The notes below the pieces were generated by a model, which ran no database searches, was not told the DNA's origin, and saw nothing but the letters and a program-made list of their open reading frames with translations. Made by a program: the position numbers and the translations under genes. Positions 1 to 5,505 of a DNA stretch of 6,376 nt are shown piece by piece. Source of the stretch: Oscillospiraceae bacterium (lineage in GTDB: Bacteria; Bacillota_A; Clostridia; Oscillospirales; Ruminococcaceae); NCBI GenBank assembly GCA_017848205.1, contig JAGDDO010000340.1, positions 1-6,376 of the forward strand, in the 5' to 3' direction. Within the stretch, counting starts at the first letter, position 1; each line of letters starts with the position of its first letter.

Positions 1-16
1 TTACAGGTAAAAGGAG

Positions 17-46
17 TCCGGCTGCATTCGCAGCCGGATATTTTAT
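17..46 (+). terminator. Hairpin, probable terminator of an upstream gene
   Basis: A perfect 9-bp GC-rich stem (TCCGGCTGC at 17-25 with GCAGCCGGA at 30-38) and a 4-base loop are followed by TATTTTAT. The T tract is interrupted, so this is a moderate intrinsic terminator at best. It most likely ends a transcript entering from the left, and it separates that gene from the brnTA promoter. Confidence 0.55.
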
Positions 47-55
47 CGGGAAAAG

Positions 56-100
56 TGTAACACAAATTATATTCGAAAAAGTATTGTAATTTGTGTTACA
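56..100. promoter_or_regulatory. Perfect 14-bp inverted repeat, probable brnTA operator
   Basis: TGTAACACAAATTA at 56-69 is repeated exactly as its reverse complement at 87-100, leaving 17 bp between the arms. The arm centres are 31 bp apart, close to three helical turns. The left arm also contains a short palindrome, GTGTAACAC (55-63), with a near match on the right (93-101). The right arm covers the end of the -35 box and most of the promoter spacer, so a bound protein should block RNA polymerase. BrnA-type antitoxins are DNA-binding proteins that repress their own operons, alone or with BrnT, so BrnA is the expected ligand. That assignment is inference from position and family. Confidence 0.7.
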
Positions 101-112
101 ATATGATATTAT
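84..112 (+). promoter_or_regulatory. brnTA sigma-A type promoter
   Basis: A -35 box TTGTAA (84-89) and a -10 box TATTAT (107-112) are separated by exactly 17 bp. Transcription should start near 119, giving a leader of about 15 nt ahead of the brnT ATG. The promoter lies inside or beside the inverted repeat at 56-100, which fits autoregulation. Confidence 0.7.
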
Positions 113-133
113 AGAATTGTCAGGAAAAGAATA

Positions 134-421
134 ATGCTATTTGAATGGGACGATGAAAAAGAAAAAATCAATATCATCAAGCATGGTATTGACTTTGCAT
201 CAGCTGCGCTTGTATTCAGGGATGAAAATCGCCTGGAACTGTACGATGAAGCTCATTCTGATCACGAAGACAGATACATCACAATAGGCGTTATTGGTGA
301 TGTGGCGTGTGTCGTTATGGTGGTATATACAGAGCGCGGAGAAGCTGTTAGACTGATTTCGGCAAGAAAAGCGACTAAGCAGGAAAGGAGAATGTATTAT
401 GATTATTCGAAGGGAAATTGA
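134..421 (+). CDS. brnT: BrnT family toxin (type II toxin-antitoxin ribonuclease)
   Basis: This 95-residue protein is recognisable as BrnT (formerly DUF497), the toxin of the BrnT/BrnA system. BrnT toxins have a RelE-like fold and cleave RNA, halting translation when free of antitoxin. Family signatures are in order: FEWD at residues 3-6, the Lys-His-Gly block at 16-18 (IIKHGIDF), RYITIG at 47-52, YTERG at 65-69 and RLISARKAT at 73-81. Length matches the family, so the toxin appears intact. The ATG is preceded by AGGA (122-125) at an 8-nt spacing. It is the first gene of a two-gene operon and overlaps brnA by 23 bp, the usual toxin-first order. RNase activity is known for the family and not tested here. 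Confidence 0.92.
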   Translation: MLFEWDDEKEKINIIKHGIDFASAALVFRDENRLELYDEAHSDHEDRYITIGVIGDVACVVMVVYTERGEAVRLISARKATKQERRMYYDYSKGN

Positions 422-710
422 TCTGAATGAACCTCTGAGTGAAGATCAGAAACAGATGCTTGAAGCGCTGAAAACAAGACCTGTGTGCCCTGATGAAGAC
501 TGTCCTGAGCTGACGGAAGAACAGATCAGTCAGTTTGCAAGGGTGTCTGAGCAGCGGCGTGAGGAACGAAGAAAGCAGACAGTTACTCTGAGACTTTCTC
601 CGCAGGCGCTGAAAACTGCAAAATCGCTTGGCAAAGGATATACTTCTGTGCTGAGCAGGATACTTGAAAGTGCACTTACAGACGCAGAACTTATAAAACA
701 CTATCTGTAA
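399..710 (+). CDS. brnA: BrnA family antitoxin, ribbon-helix-helix repressor
   Basis: This 103-residue protein is the expected partner of BrnT. The N-terminal half is acidic and probably flexible, with PDEDCPELTEEQ at about 31-42 matching the usual BrnA acidic stretch before the DNA-binding part. The C-terminal half looks like a ribbon-helix-helix domain: a basic linker (RREERRKQ, 53-60), the DNA-contacting strand TVTLRLS at 61-67, then two helices around GKGYTSVLSRILE (78-90). It should bind and neutralise BrnT and repress the shared promoter through the 56-100 inverted repeat. The start sits inside brnT, with GGAG at 387-390 and an 8-nt gap, implying translational coupling. No oligo-T terminator follows directly; the hairpin at 822-873 may serve. 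Confidence 0.9.
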   Translation: MIIRREIDLNEPLSEDQKQMLEALKTRPVCPDEDCPELTEEQISQFARVSEQRREERRKQTVTLRLSPQALKTAKSLGKGYTSVLSRILESALTDAELIKHYL

Positions 711-809
711 GGAAAGGCTGATCAATTCATAAATCAGCGAGGGGTACGGGGCAAAGCCCAGTTTCTTCTGCTCCCGCATATCCGGTGAGGCCGGATATGC
801 GATTAATCC
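711..809. repeat. Hairpin-rich intergenic repeat element, copy 1
   Basis: The element begins directly after the brnA stop. Bases 725-758 match 3028-3061 at 31 of 34 positions, sharing ATTCATAAATCAGCG, then GGGG and ACGGGGC. Order of parts: a GCTGAT/ATCAGC inverted repeat (717-722, 733-738), a G-rich block, a shared CTCCCG (771-776), and a perfect 10-bp hairpin (GCATATCCGG at 776-785, CCGGATATGC at 791-800). Unlike copy 2, the right end does not clearly match the inverted left end, so this copy looks degenerate. Open reading frames across it on the minus strand come from the repeat and are not taken as genes. Confidence 0.75.
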
Positions 810-821
810 TAAAAAACTGAA

Positions 822-873
822 GAGGTGTCATATGTAACGGGTTATCAGGTTACATATGTCACCTTATTTTATT
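822..873 (+). terminator. Long inverted repeat with T-rich tail, possible brnTA terminator
   Basis: Bases 824-838 and 849-863 form a 15-bp stem with one mismatch (T828/T859) and a 10-base loop, followed by TTATTTTATT (864-873). As RNA this could end the brnTA transcript. The same DNA contains the first two sites of the motif cluster upstream of the membrane-protein gene, so it may serve both purposes. The stem is AT-rich and the T tract is broken, so terminator strength is doubtful. Confidence 0.4.
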
Positions 874-885
874 ACATATGACATC
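824..885. promoter_or_regulatory. Three copies of motif RGTGWCAWATGTMAY upstream of the membrane-protein gene
   Basis: Site A (824-838, GGTGTCATATGTAAC) is on the + strand. Site B (849-863, GTTACATATGTCACC) and site C (871-885, ATTACATATGACATC) are on the opposite strand. A and B form an inverted pair with CATATG cores 24 bp apart. B and C are direct repeats exactly 22 bp apart, about two helical turns. Site C ends where the -35 of the downstream promoter should begin, and no good -35 is present, an arrangement typical of sites for an activator. Two further copies lie at 2800-2838. Confidence 0.7.
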
Positions 886-906
886 TATCCTTAAGGCAGG
901 CGGCGG

Positions 907-914
907 TGTATAAT
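907..914 (+). promoter_or_regulatory. Promoter -10 of the membrane-protein gene
   Basis: A consensus TATAAT lies at 909-914, directly preceded by TG. At a 17-bp spacing the -35 would be TATCCT (886-891), a poor match, so initiation may need an activator at the abutting site C. Transcription from about 921 gives a leader of roughly 55 nt containing a 6-bp hairpin (ACAGGG at 938-943, CCCTGT at 950-955) ahead of the ribosome binding site. Confidence 0.6.
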
Positions 915-976
915 ATAGTCAGAATCATACAGGAGATACAGGGCAGAGTCCCTGTTGAACAAACGAGGTGATAAGT

Positions 977-2743
977 ATGTTTGAAGACCTTCTGATACTT
1001 CTTCTTATAGTCTGGCTGGCACTTCCTCTCGGACTTATTCCGGCGGTAATAATCCTTGGTGTGAAGAATTCCAAACTTAAGAAACATATTGAAAGCAGCC
1101 GCATTATCGAGGATATCGTGGATATTCCGAAAAAGGAACGCAGACCACTTAGTTTCAGTATCATACTGATTGTGGGTGTTATTTTCGTCATCATGGCAGG
1201 TGTGGTTTTCGCCACATCAGGATGGCGCTACATGGATGGAATAGCCAAGACCGTTATGCTCATGTCAATGAGTGCAGTCTTCTTCACGGCCTGTGCGATA
1301 TCGGAGAAAAAGCTGAAACTCGAAAAGACTGGTTTTGCATTTTTTATGCTCGGCGGCATTTTCCTTCCGGTTTCCATACTCGGCATTGCATTTTTCAAGC
1401 TTCTCGGTCCGGGATTTTCATTTGACGAAAATGCGCGCTACAGAGTATTTCTCGTAATGATAGCCGTAACTCTTGCAATTATGTATTTTGCAGGACGCAG
1501 ATACAGGAATTCGATCCTGGTACGCTATATTTTCGCAACGATAACTGCTGCCGAATACATTGCCCTTACGTTTTCGGTAACAGCCCTGATCTACGGTGAA
1601 AGAGGCGACAATTTCCTTCTTGCAGTTATAATGCTTACCTGCGGATATCTGGTGTTTACGATACTTCCGTCTTTCAGGACAGTTCCGGCTCAGATAGGAT
1701 TTATCGTTACCATTGCAGCTATCTCATTTGACAATCCGACAGGAGCTCTGGCGGCAGCAGCGTGTGCACTGTTCTGTACAGTTGTTTCGATAGTCATAAA
1801 CCGTAAAATATACAGCGGAACAGCCATAGTCCTTTTTCCGTTTGCAGTCGGAAACCTTGTGCGTTTGCTTACAGATGGTATAGTCGATGAACACGGATAT
1901 CATATTTTAACAGCCGAGGCCGGTATCACGATGGCAGTGCTCGCTGCTGTATCATTCATCGTTACCATTCCGGCACTTAAGAGGGATCTTCCTGAATCCG
2001 AAAACGGTGAGACAATGCTTTCACGTCTTGATCTCGTAAAATTCAAGTGGATAGAACGCGTAACATTACCGTATATCTTCCTGGTTTTCATGAATGTTTT
2101 CATTGATAATGTCGGTTCATATGAAGAAGAAAAGGCCGGTGCTTTCCTTGCAGGAGCGGGAGCTGTGGTTTTCTTCGTGCTCAAAGCGTATCAGTTCCAC
2201 GTAAACGGAAGAGAAGCGGAACGCAGCTTTGCTCTTACCATCGGCTGCATAACAACGGCGTTTGCGCTGGCTCTTGCCGAACCGCCTGAGCTCATTGAAA
2301 GCTTATACTACTGCGCACTGGCTGAACTTGCAGTTTTACCGATAGTGTTTATCTGGAAAAAACACAAAGCAGCTGCCGGTACGATAGTATTCATACAGAC
2401 AATACTGGTCCTTGCCGCCTACATGTTATGTACTCTCGACATGAACCGTGAAGATGCGGTTATCAACGCGGTGATCCTTATCGGAACATGCACTCTCATG
2501 GCTGTAATGTCATTTATATTCAGATCCAGAAAATGGTTCATTCTTTCAGCTGCAGCGTCACTTGTTACAGTGGCTTTCCTCACAGAAAAGATATGGAGAT
2601 TCTCATTATGGTGGATATTCCTTCTTGCAGTAGGACTTATCTTCATCGTCTATGCCGGAGTAAATGAGTACTGCAGACAGAAAGGCCAGGAAAATCCGCT
2701 GAAGTCCGGAATTAAGGCGATAAACGACAAAGTCTGGAAATAG
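977..2743 (+). CDS. Polytopic integral membrane protein, DUF2157-like, function unknown
   Basis: This 588-residue protein has roughly 17-19 predicted membrane helices spread over its whole length, and no catalytic motif I recognise. TM1 is at about 5-28. A short charged cytoplasmic-type stretch follows (30-56), then the block at about 61-143, with SGWRYMDG (81-88) and FMLGGIFLPVSILGIAFF (123-140). That block resembles the repeated Gly-rich helix pairs of DUF2157 or SCO7613-type bacterial membrane proteins. A charged loop is at about 334-361 and a charged C-tail at 565-588. The ATG at 977 is preferred: GAGGTG (965-970) lies 6 nt upstream. An in-frame GTG at 968 overlaps that ribosome binding site and is unlikely to start translation. 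It appears monocistronic, with its own motif-flanked promoter. Membrane location is solid; transport or envelope roles would be guesses. Confidence 0.85.
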   Translation: MFEDLLILLLIVWLALPLGLIPAVIILGVKNSKLKKHIESSRIIEDIVDIPKKERRPLSFSIILIVGVIFVIMAGVVFATSGWRYMDGIAKTVMLMSMSAVFFTACAISEKKLKLEKTGFAFFMLGGIFLPVSILGIAFFKLLGPGFSFDENARYRVFLVMIAVTLAIMYFAGRRYRNSILVRYIFATITAAEYIALTFSVTALIYGERGDNFLLAVIMLTCGYLVFTILPSFRTVPAQIGFIVTIAAISFDNPTGALAAAACALFCTVVSIVINRKIYSGTAIVLFPFAVGNLVRLLTDGIVDEHGYHILTAEAGITMAVLAAVSFIVTIPALKRDLPESENGETMLSRLDLVKFKWIERVTLPYIFLVFMNVFIDNVGSYEEEKAGAFLAGAGAVVFFVLKAYQFHVNGREAERSFALTIGCITTAFALALAEPPELIESLYYCALAELAVLPIVFIWKKHKAAAGTIVFIQTILVLAAYMLCTLDMNREDAVINAVILIGTCTLMAVMSFIFRSRKWFILSAAASLVTVAFLTEKIWRFSLWWIFLLAVGLIFIVYAGVNEYCRQKGQENPLKSGIKAINDKVWK

Positions 2744-2799
2744 CAGGGGATCGGGGCTGAGTTTCCGCCCTTTGTACGTATCAGGTATGCAGGCAAAAA

Positions 2800-2838
2800 A
2801 GTGACAAATGTCACTGCTTTATCATGACATTTGACACT
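2800..2838. promoter_or_regulatory. Two further copies of motif RGTGWCAWATGTMAY
   Basis: Site D (2800-2815, AGTGACAAATGTCACT) is a near-perfect palindrome with 7-bp arms. Site E (2824-2838, ATGACATTTGACACT) is on the opposite strand. Together they form an inverted pair with cores 23 bp apart and one mismatch (A2804/A2834), at the same motif position as the mismatch between sites A and B. The core of E is centred 30.5 bp before the TATAAT at 2861; the core of site C is 31.5 bp before its own TATAAT. The shared spacing argues for one regulator acting on both promoters. Confidence 0.7.
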
Positions 2839-2857
2839 TACGCATTTGCACCGGTCA

Positions 2858-2866
2858 TGCTATAAT
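2858..2866 (+). promoter_or_regulatory. Extended -10 promoter of the candidate small RNA
   Basis: TGC followed by TATAAT (2861-2866) is a full extended -10 element. At 17-bp spacing the -35 position is TTACGC (2838-2843), which is weak. A perfect TTGACA (2831-2836) exists inside site E but is 24 bp from the -10, too far for normal use. A bound regulator at site E would therefore sit at the upstream edge of polymerase. Transcription should begin at about 2873. Confidence 0.65.
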
Positions 2867-2872
2867 ATTATC

Positions 2873-3009
2873 AGAGGCTTAGAGAGATATATCAAAATCA
2901 GGAACAAAAGAAAAGAGAACAAAAAGATAAAAAAAGACATATTGAAAATAAATATATGCAGAACAAAAATATTATAAAGGGCGGAGAACTTTATGTTCTC
3001 CGTTTTTTT
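2873..3009 (+). ncRNA. Candidate A-rich small RNA, about 135 nt
   Basis: This stretch runs from an extended -10 promoter to a strong intrinsic terminator and contains no credible gene. It is strikingly rich in A and G, with few predicted pairs before the terminator. GAACAAAA occurs three times (2902-2909, 2917-2924, 2961-2968). The only ATG-started frame, from 2956, encodes 22 residues, has no ribosome binding site and runs through the terminator stem. The best reading is a small regulatory RNA with unpaired repeated segments. It could instead be a terminated leader of the kinase operon, although the kinase has its own good promoter. I do not recognise an RNA family. Confidence 0.5.
2982..3009 (+). 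terminator. Strong intrinsic terminator
   Basis: A perfect 8-bp stem (CGGAGAAC at 2982-2989, GTTCTCCG at 2995-3002) with a 5-base loop is followed by seven T residues (3003-3009). The preceding AAAGGG can extend the stem by pairing with the T tract. It closes the transcript from the promoter at 2858-2866 and would also stop readthrough from the membrane-protein gene. Confidence 0.85.
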
Positions 3010-3012
3010 CTT

Positions 3013-3123
3013 GGAAAACGCTGATTTATTCATAAATCAGCGTGGGGCACGGGGCGAAGCCTCGCAATATCCCCCTCCCGGAAATACGGCAAAGCTGTAT
3101 TTCCGGTTTGATCAGCGTTTCCC
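3013..3123. repeat. MITE-like intergenic repeat with terminal inverted repeats, copy 2
   Basis: The ends GGAAAACGCTGAT (3013-3025) and ATCAGCGTTTCCC (3111-3123) are inverted repeats matching at 12 of 13 positions, bounding a 111-bp unit. Inside are a perfect 11-bp inverted repeat (3019-3029 with 3032-3042), a G-rich block shared with copy 1, a small CGGGGC/GCCTCG hairpin (3050-3064), and a 13-bp hairpin with one G-T pair (3078-3090 with 3094-3106, loop AAA). No transposase is present. The right end directly abuts the -35 box of the kinase promoter. It may be a non-autonomous mobile element or a structured REP-like repeat. Confidence 0.7.
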
Positions 3124-3152
3124 TTGAAAAATACAGGATTAACGTGTATAAT
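3124..3152 (+). promoter_or_regulatory. Promoter of the two-component operon
   Basis: TTGAAA (3124-3129) and TATAAT (3147-3152) are separated by exactly 17 bp, a near-consensus housekeeping promoter. Transcription should start at about 3159, leaving only about 14 nt before the ATG at 3173, with GGAGG (3160-3164) inside. No copy of the CAWATG motif is present here, so expression is probably constitutive unless the adjoining repeat affects it. Confidence 0.8.
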
Positions 3153-3172
3153 AGAGAATGGAGGCACCCGTA

Positions 3173-4777
3173 ATGATCAACTTTGTCTATGTACTGCTTC
3201 ATGTCATTGCACTGGTTGGAATGACTACGAGTATCGTATGGCTTGCACTTCGTGCAAAAAAAGAGAAAGGCAAATATGTTTTCATGCTGTGTCAGACACT
3301 CATCATGATCTGGACAGCGTCGCAGCTGTGCGATCTTGTTGCGGAAAATGCTGAGCAGCTGTTTATAGGCTACATGATAGGAAACATAGGTGTAAACTTT
3401 ATCGGTGCAGCGTGGCTGCATTTTGCTTCGCTTTACCGTCTCGAGAAAATGCGTATGCCTGTGTGGCCGCTTTACCTTATAGGTGTGATCCATTTTACAG
3501 CGGCGGCGACCAATCCGATACACCACCACTACTATCCTGTCTTTACGATGAAGTCAGTTACGCATGACTTCCTTTTCTACAGTAACGTATTCTATACATA
3601 CTTCTGTATCCTCGCAGGTATGATAATAATCTACCGCAGATCTTTCATAGAAAAGAGATTTTCGCGCAGGCAGGCTATTCTTGTGGCACTTTCCGTTATC
3701 GTCCCTACATGTCTGAATATTTCGTACATTGCAGGCGCATTTCCGGACCGTTTCGATCCGACTCCGTTCGGCTTCGGCATCACGAGCATATGTATACTGC
3801 TTGCTGTGTACAAGTACGATTTCCTTGATGTAAACTACATGACATTTCCGAAGATCTTCAGAAATGTTCCGGGTGGTATTATCGTTGCTGACGCACTCAA
3901 CAACATCACCTACATCAATGATACGGCGAGGGATTATCTCGGTGAGATAAATTCTGCCGGCGACATTTACGCAGCGGTCTCCGATGCTGATTTTGCTGAA
4001 AAAAGAAATGAAGCTTTCAGCGAGGCTGAAGTGAATATCGGCGCCAGAAGACTCAACGTTAAAAGATACAATCATTATGACGGAAAAGCCGTTATGGCAT
4101 CGGCTTTCATCATTACTGACGTTTCAAAATACCACGAGCTTATAGAGAAAACAAGAAAGCTCAACGCGGCCAACGAAGAGATCGCAGTTGAAAGGGAGCG
4201 TAACCGTATCGCACAGGAAGTGCACGACACGGCCGGCCATACCATGACTCTGATCAACTCGGCGGCAAATATACTTAAAATAAAATATCCTGAACTTCCT
4301 GAGGAAGCTAAGGAATATATAAACGACATATCCCGCGAAGCCACAGCCGGCATATCCACGCTTAGAATGGCTATAAACAACATGAAGCATCAGTCGTACA
4401 CAAGTATTACTGACGGTATAAAAACACTGGCTGACAGCGTCAAGGGAATTGAATGTGAATTATGTGTACAGGGCGAAGAAACAGAAGACTATCTTTTCTG
4501 CGCAGTGGCGGTCTGTGACTCATGCCGTGAATCTATCACCAACAGTCTCAGATATTCCGGTGCTGACAGAATAGACATCGTTGTCAAATTTCTTGAGCAG
4601 GCGCTCGAGGTGTATATCTTTGACAACGGCTGCGGCTGCAGCGAGATACACGAAGGAAACGGGCTTTCGGGTATCGTCAACCGAATAAAGGAAATTGGCG
4701 GGGTAGTCACATTCAAATCCAGTGAGGGCAATGGATTTACCACTGCCATAAAGATTCCACTGGGGGAGAAAGTGTGA
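3173..4777 (+). CDS. Sensor histidine kinase, 7TM - PAS-like - HisKA_3 - HATPase
   Basis: This 534-residue membrane kinase should autophosphorylate on a His and pass the phosphate to the regulator encoded next. Seven hydrophobic segments (about 3-26, 35-56, 66-88, 97-113, 135-155, 168-188, 197-213) resemble the 7TM sensor domain of histidine kinases, including the TNPIHHHYYPVF stretch at 113-124. A PAS-like region follows (about 226-317; GGIIVADALNNITYIND). The HisKA_3 H-box RNRIAQEVHDTAGH places the phosphorylated His at 351. The ATP-binding domain shows E453 and N457 (N-box), DNGCG at 484-488 and GNGLSG at 495-500. All key residues are present. The start at 3173 is chosen because GGAGG (3160-3164) lies 8 nt upstream; the ATG at 3158 coincides with the likely transcription start and the ribosome binding site. 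The signal sensed is unknown. Confidence 0.92.
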   Translation: MINFVYVLLHVIALVGMTTSIVWLALRAKKEKGKYVFMLCQTLIMIWTASQLCDLVAENAEQLFIGYMIGNIGVNFIGAAWLHFASLYRLEKMRMPVWPLYLIGVIHFTAAATNPIHHHYYPVFTMKSVTHDFLFYSNVFYTYFCILAGMIIIYRRSFIEKRFSRRQAILVALSVIVPTCLNISYIAGAFPDRFDPTPFGFGITSICILLAVYKYDFLDVNYMTFPKIFRNVPGGIIVADALNNITYINDTARDYLGEINSAGDIYAAVSDADFAEKRNEAFSEAEVNIGARRLNVKRYNHYDGKAVMASAFIITDVSKYHELIEKTRKLNAANEEIAVERERNRIAQEVHDTAGHTMTLINSAANILKIKYPELPEEAKEYINDISREATAGISTLRMAINNMKHQSYTSITDGIKTLADSVKGIECELCVQGEETEDYLFCAVAVCDSCRESITNSLRYSGADRIDIVVKFLEQALEVYIFDNGCGCSEIHEGNGLSGIVNRIKEIGGVVTFKSSEGNGFTTAIKIPLGEKV

Positions 4778-5421
4778 TAAAAATAATAATTGCTGATGAC
4801 CTCAGCATGCTCAGACAGGGAATACAGGTAGTCCTGGAAACCGACAGCGAGATAAAGGTCTGCGGTCTTGCATCGAACGGACGTGAGGCGTTTGAACTGT
4901 GTAAAGAACACAATCCGGATGTCGTTCTCATGGATATGCGTATGCCGGAATTTGACGGCGCATACGGCACGCGTCTCATCAAGGAGACCTGTCCGGATAC
5001 GAAGGTCCTTGTGCTCACGACATTTGACGACGACGAGACAGTTGCCGAAGCAATGAGCTGCGGCGCGGACGGATACATTCTGAAGGAAATGGAAAGCGAG
5101 AAGATAATCCAGGCAGTAAAGGCTGTAAGCAGCGGCATCAACGTTTTCGGACCGAATGTTTACACGGGTATCCAGAAGAAGATAACCGAAAGCCCGAAGC
5201 CGGAGCAGAATACGGATAACGAAGCACTGGCTGAACTTTCGCCGCGCGAACGCGAGATAATGGTCCTCATCGCCGAAGGCCTCGACAATAAGAACATCGC
5301 CGCAAAGCTGTTCCTCGCCGAAGGCACAGTAAGAAACAACATTTCGCGTATGCTCGACAAACTAGGCCTCAAAGACCGCACCCAGATCGCAGTATATGCG
5401 GTAAAGAACAATATCATTTAA
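4774..5421 (+). CDS. NarL/LuxR-family response regulator
   Basis: This 215-residue DNA-binding regulator is the cognate partner of the kinase. The receiver domain (about 1-118) has the acidic pair D8-D9, phosphoacceptor D54 in LMDMRMP, T82 and K104, all as expected for an active receiver. A polar linker (about 134-148) joins it to a LuxR-type helix-turn-helix domain (152-213): LSPREREIMVLIAEG, then the recognition helix region GTVRNNISRMLDKLG. The GTG start overlaps the kinase stop in GTGA (4774-4777), with GGGGGAG (4762-4768) five nt upstream, so the two are translationally coupled. Two terminators follow closely, ending the operon. The overall form resembles LiaR/DesR-like regulators, but the targets are not evident. 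It is a reasonable candidate for binding the motif at 824-885 and 2800-2838. Confidence 0.93.
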   Translation: MIKIIIADDLSMLRQGIQVVLETDSEIKVCGLASNGREAFELCKEHNPDVVLMDMRMPEFDGAYGTRLIKETCPDTKVLVLTTFDDDETVAEAMSCGADGYILKEMESEKIIQAVKAVSSGINVFGPNVYTGIQKKITESPKPEQNTDNEALAELSPREREIMVLIAEGLDNKNIAAKLFLAEGTVRNNISRMLDKLGLKDRTQIAVYAVKNNII

Positions 5422-5430
5422 GAATAAACA

Positions 5431-5460
5431 AAAAGCTATGCACCGACGCGTAGCTTTTTT
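5431..5460 (+). terminator. Intrinsic terminator of the two-component operon
   Basis: AAAAGCTATGC (5431-5441) pairs with GCGTAGCTTTT (5448-5458) through 11 pairs, one a G-T wobble, with a 6-base loop, ending in six T residues (5455-5460). It lies 9 bases after the regulator stop codon. The A-rich left arm makes it potentially bidirectional. Confidence 0.85.
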
Positions 5461-5471
5461 ACGTAAAAGGG

Positions 5472-5505
5472 AGCAATCCTTTCTTCGGAATGATTGCTGC
5501 TTTTT
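5472..5505 (+). terminator. Second tandem terminator with a TTCG loop
   Basis: AGCAATC (5472-5478) pairs with GATTGCT (5492-5498). The inner part can close as C(TTCG)G at 5483-5488, a stable RNA tetraloop, with a small internal mismatch. GC and five T residues (5501-5505) follow. A third weaker AT-only inverted repeat (TATAATC at 5505-5511, GATTATA at 5514-5520) runs into seven T residues and may add further insulation. Confidence 0.7.

Noticed and set aside
375..779. 134-residue open frame on the minus strand across brnA and repeat copy 1
   Set aside because: It runs antisense to a clear antitoxin gene and into a repeat element. Its terminal residues resemble those of the minus-strand frame at 3026-3529 only because both read through the same repeat.
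711..967. CRISPR array suggested by repeated CATATG units
   Set aside because: Only three short sites occur, in mixed orientation, with spacers of 7-10 bp and next to a promoter; this is operator-like, not CRISPR.
968..976. GTG start at 968 for the membrane protein
   Set aside because: It overlaps the GAGGTG ribosome binding site that is correctly placed for the ATG at 977.
2753..2773. Possible terminator right after the membrane-protein gene
   Set aside because: The pairing is only GGGC with GCCC and the tail is three T residues; too weak to call.
2831..2836. TTGACA as the -35 of the small-RNA promoter
   Set aside because: It is 24 bp from TATAAT, beyond usable spacing, and lies inside the repeated motif.
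2956..3024. 22-codon ATG frame inside the A-rich region
   Set aside because: It has no ribosome binding site and runs through the terminator stem and T tract, so it would not be on the terminated transcript.
3026..3529. 167-residue minus-strand frame over repeat copy 2 and the kinase N-terminus
   Set aside because: It is antisense to a well-supported membrane kinase, with no ribosome binding site or family resemblance; the composition is that of a shadow frame.
4489..5141. Minus-strand frames opposite the end of the kinase gene and the regulator gene
   Set aside because: They lie opposite conserved ATPase and receiver domains and show no protein-family features.
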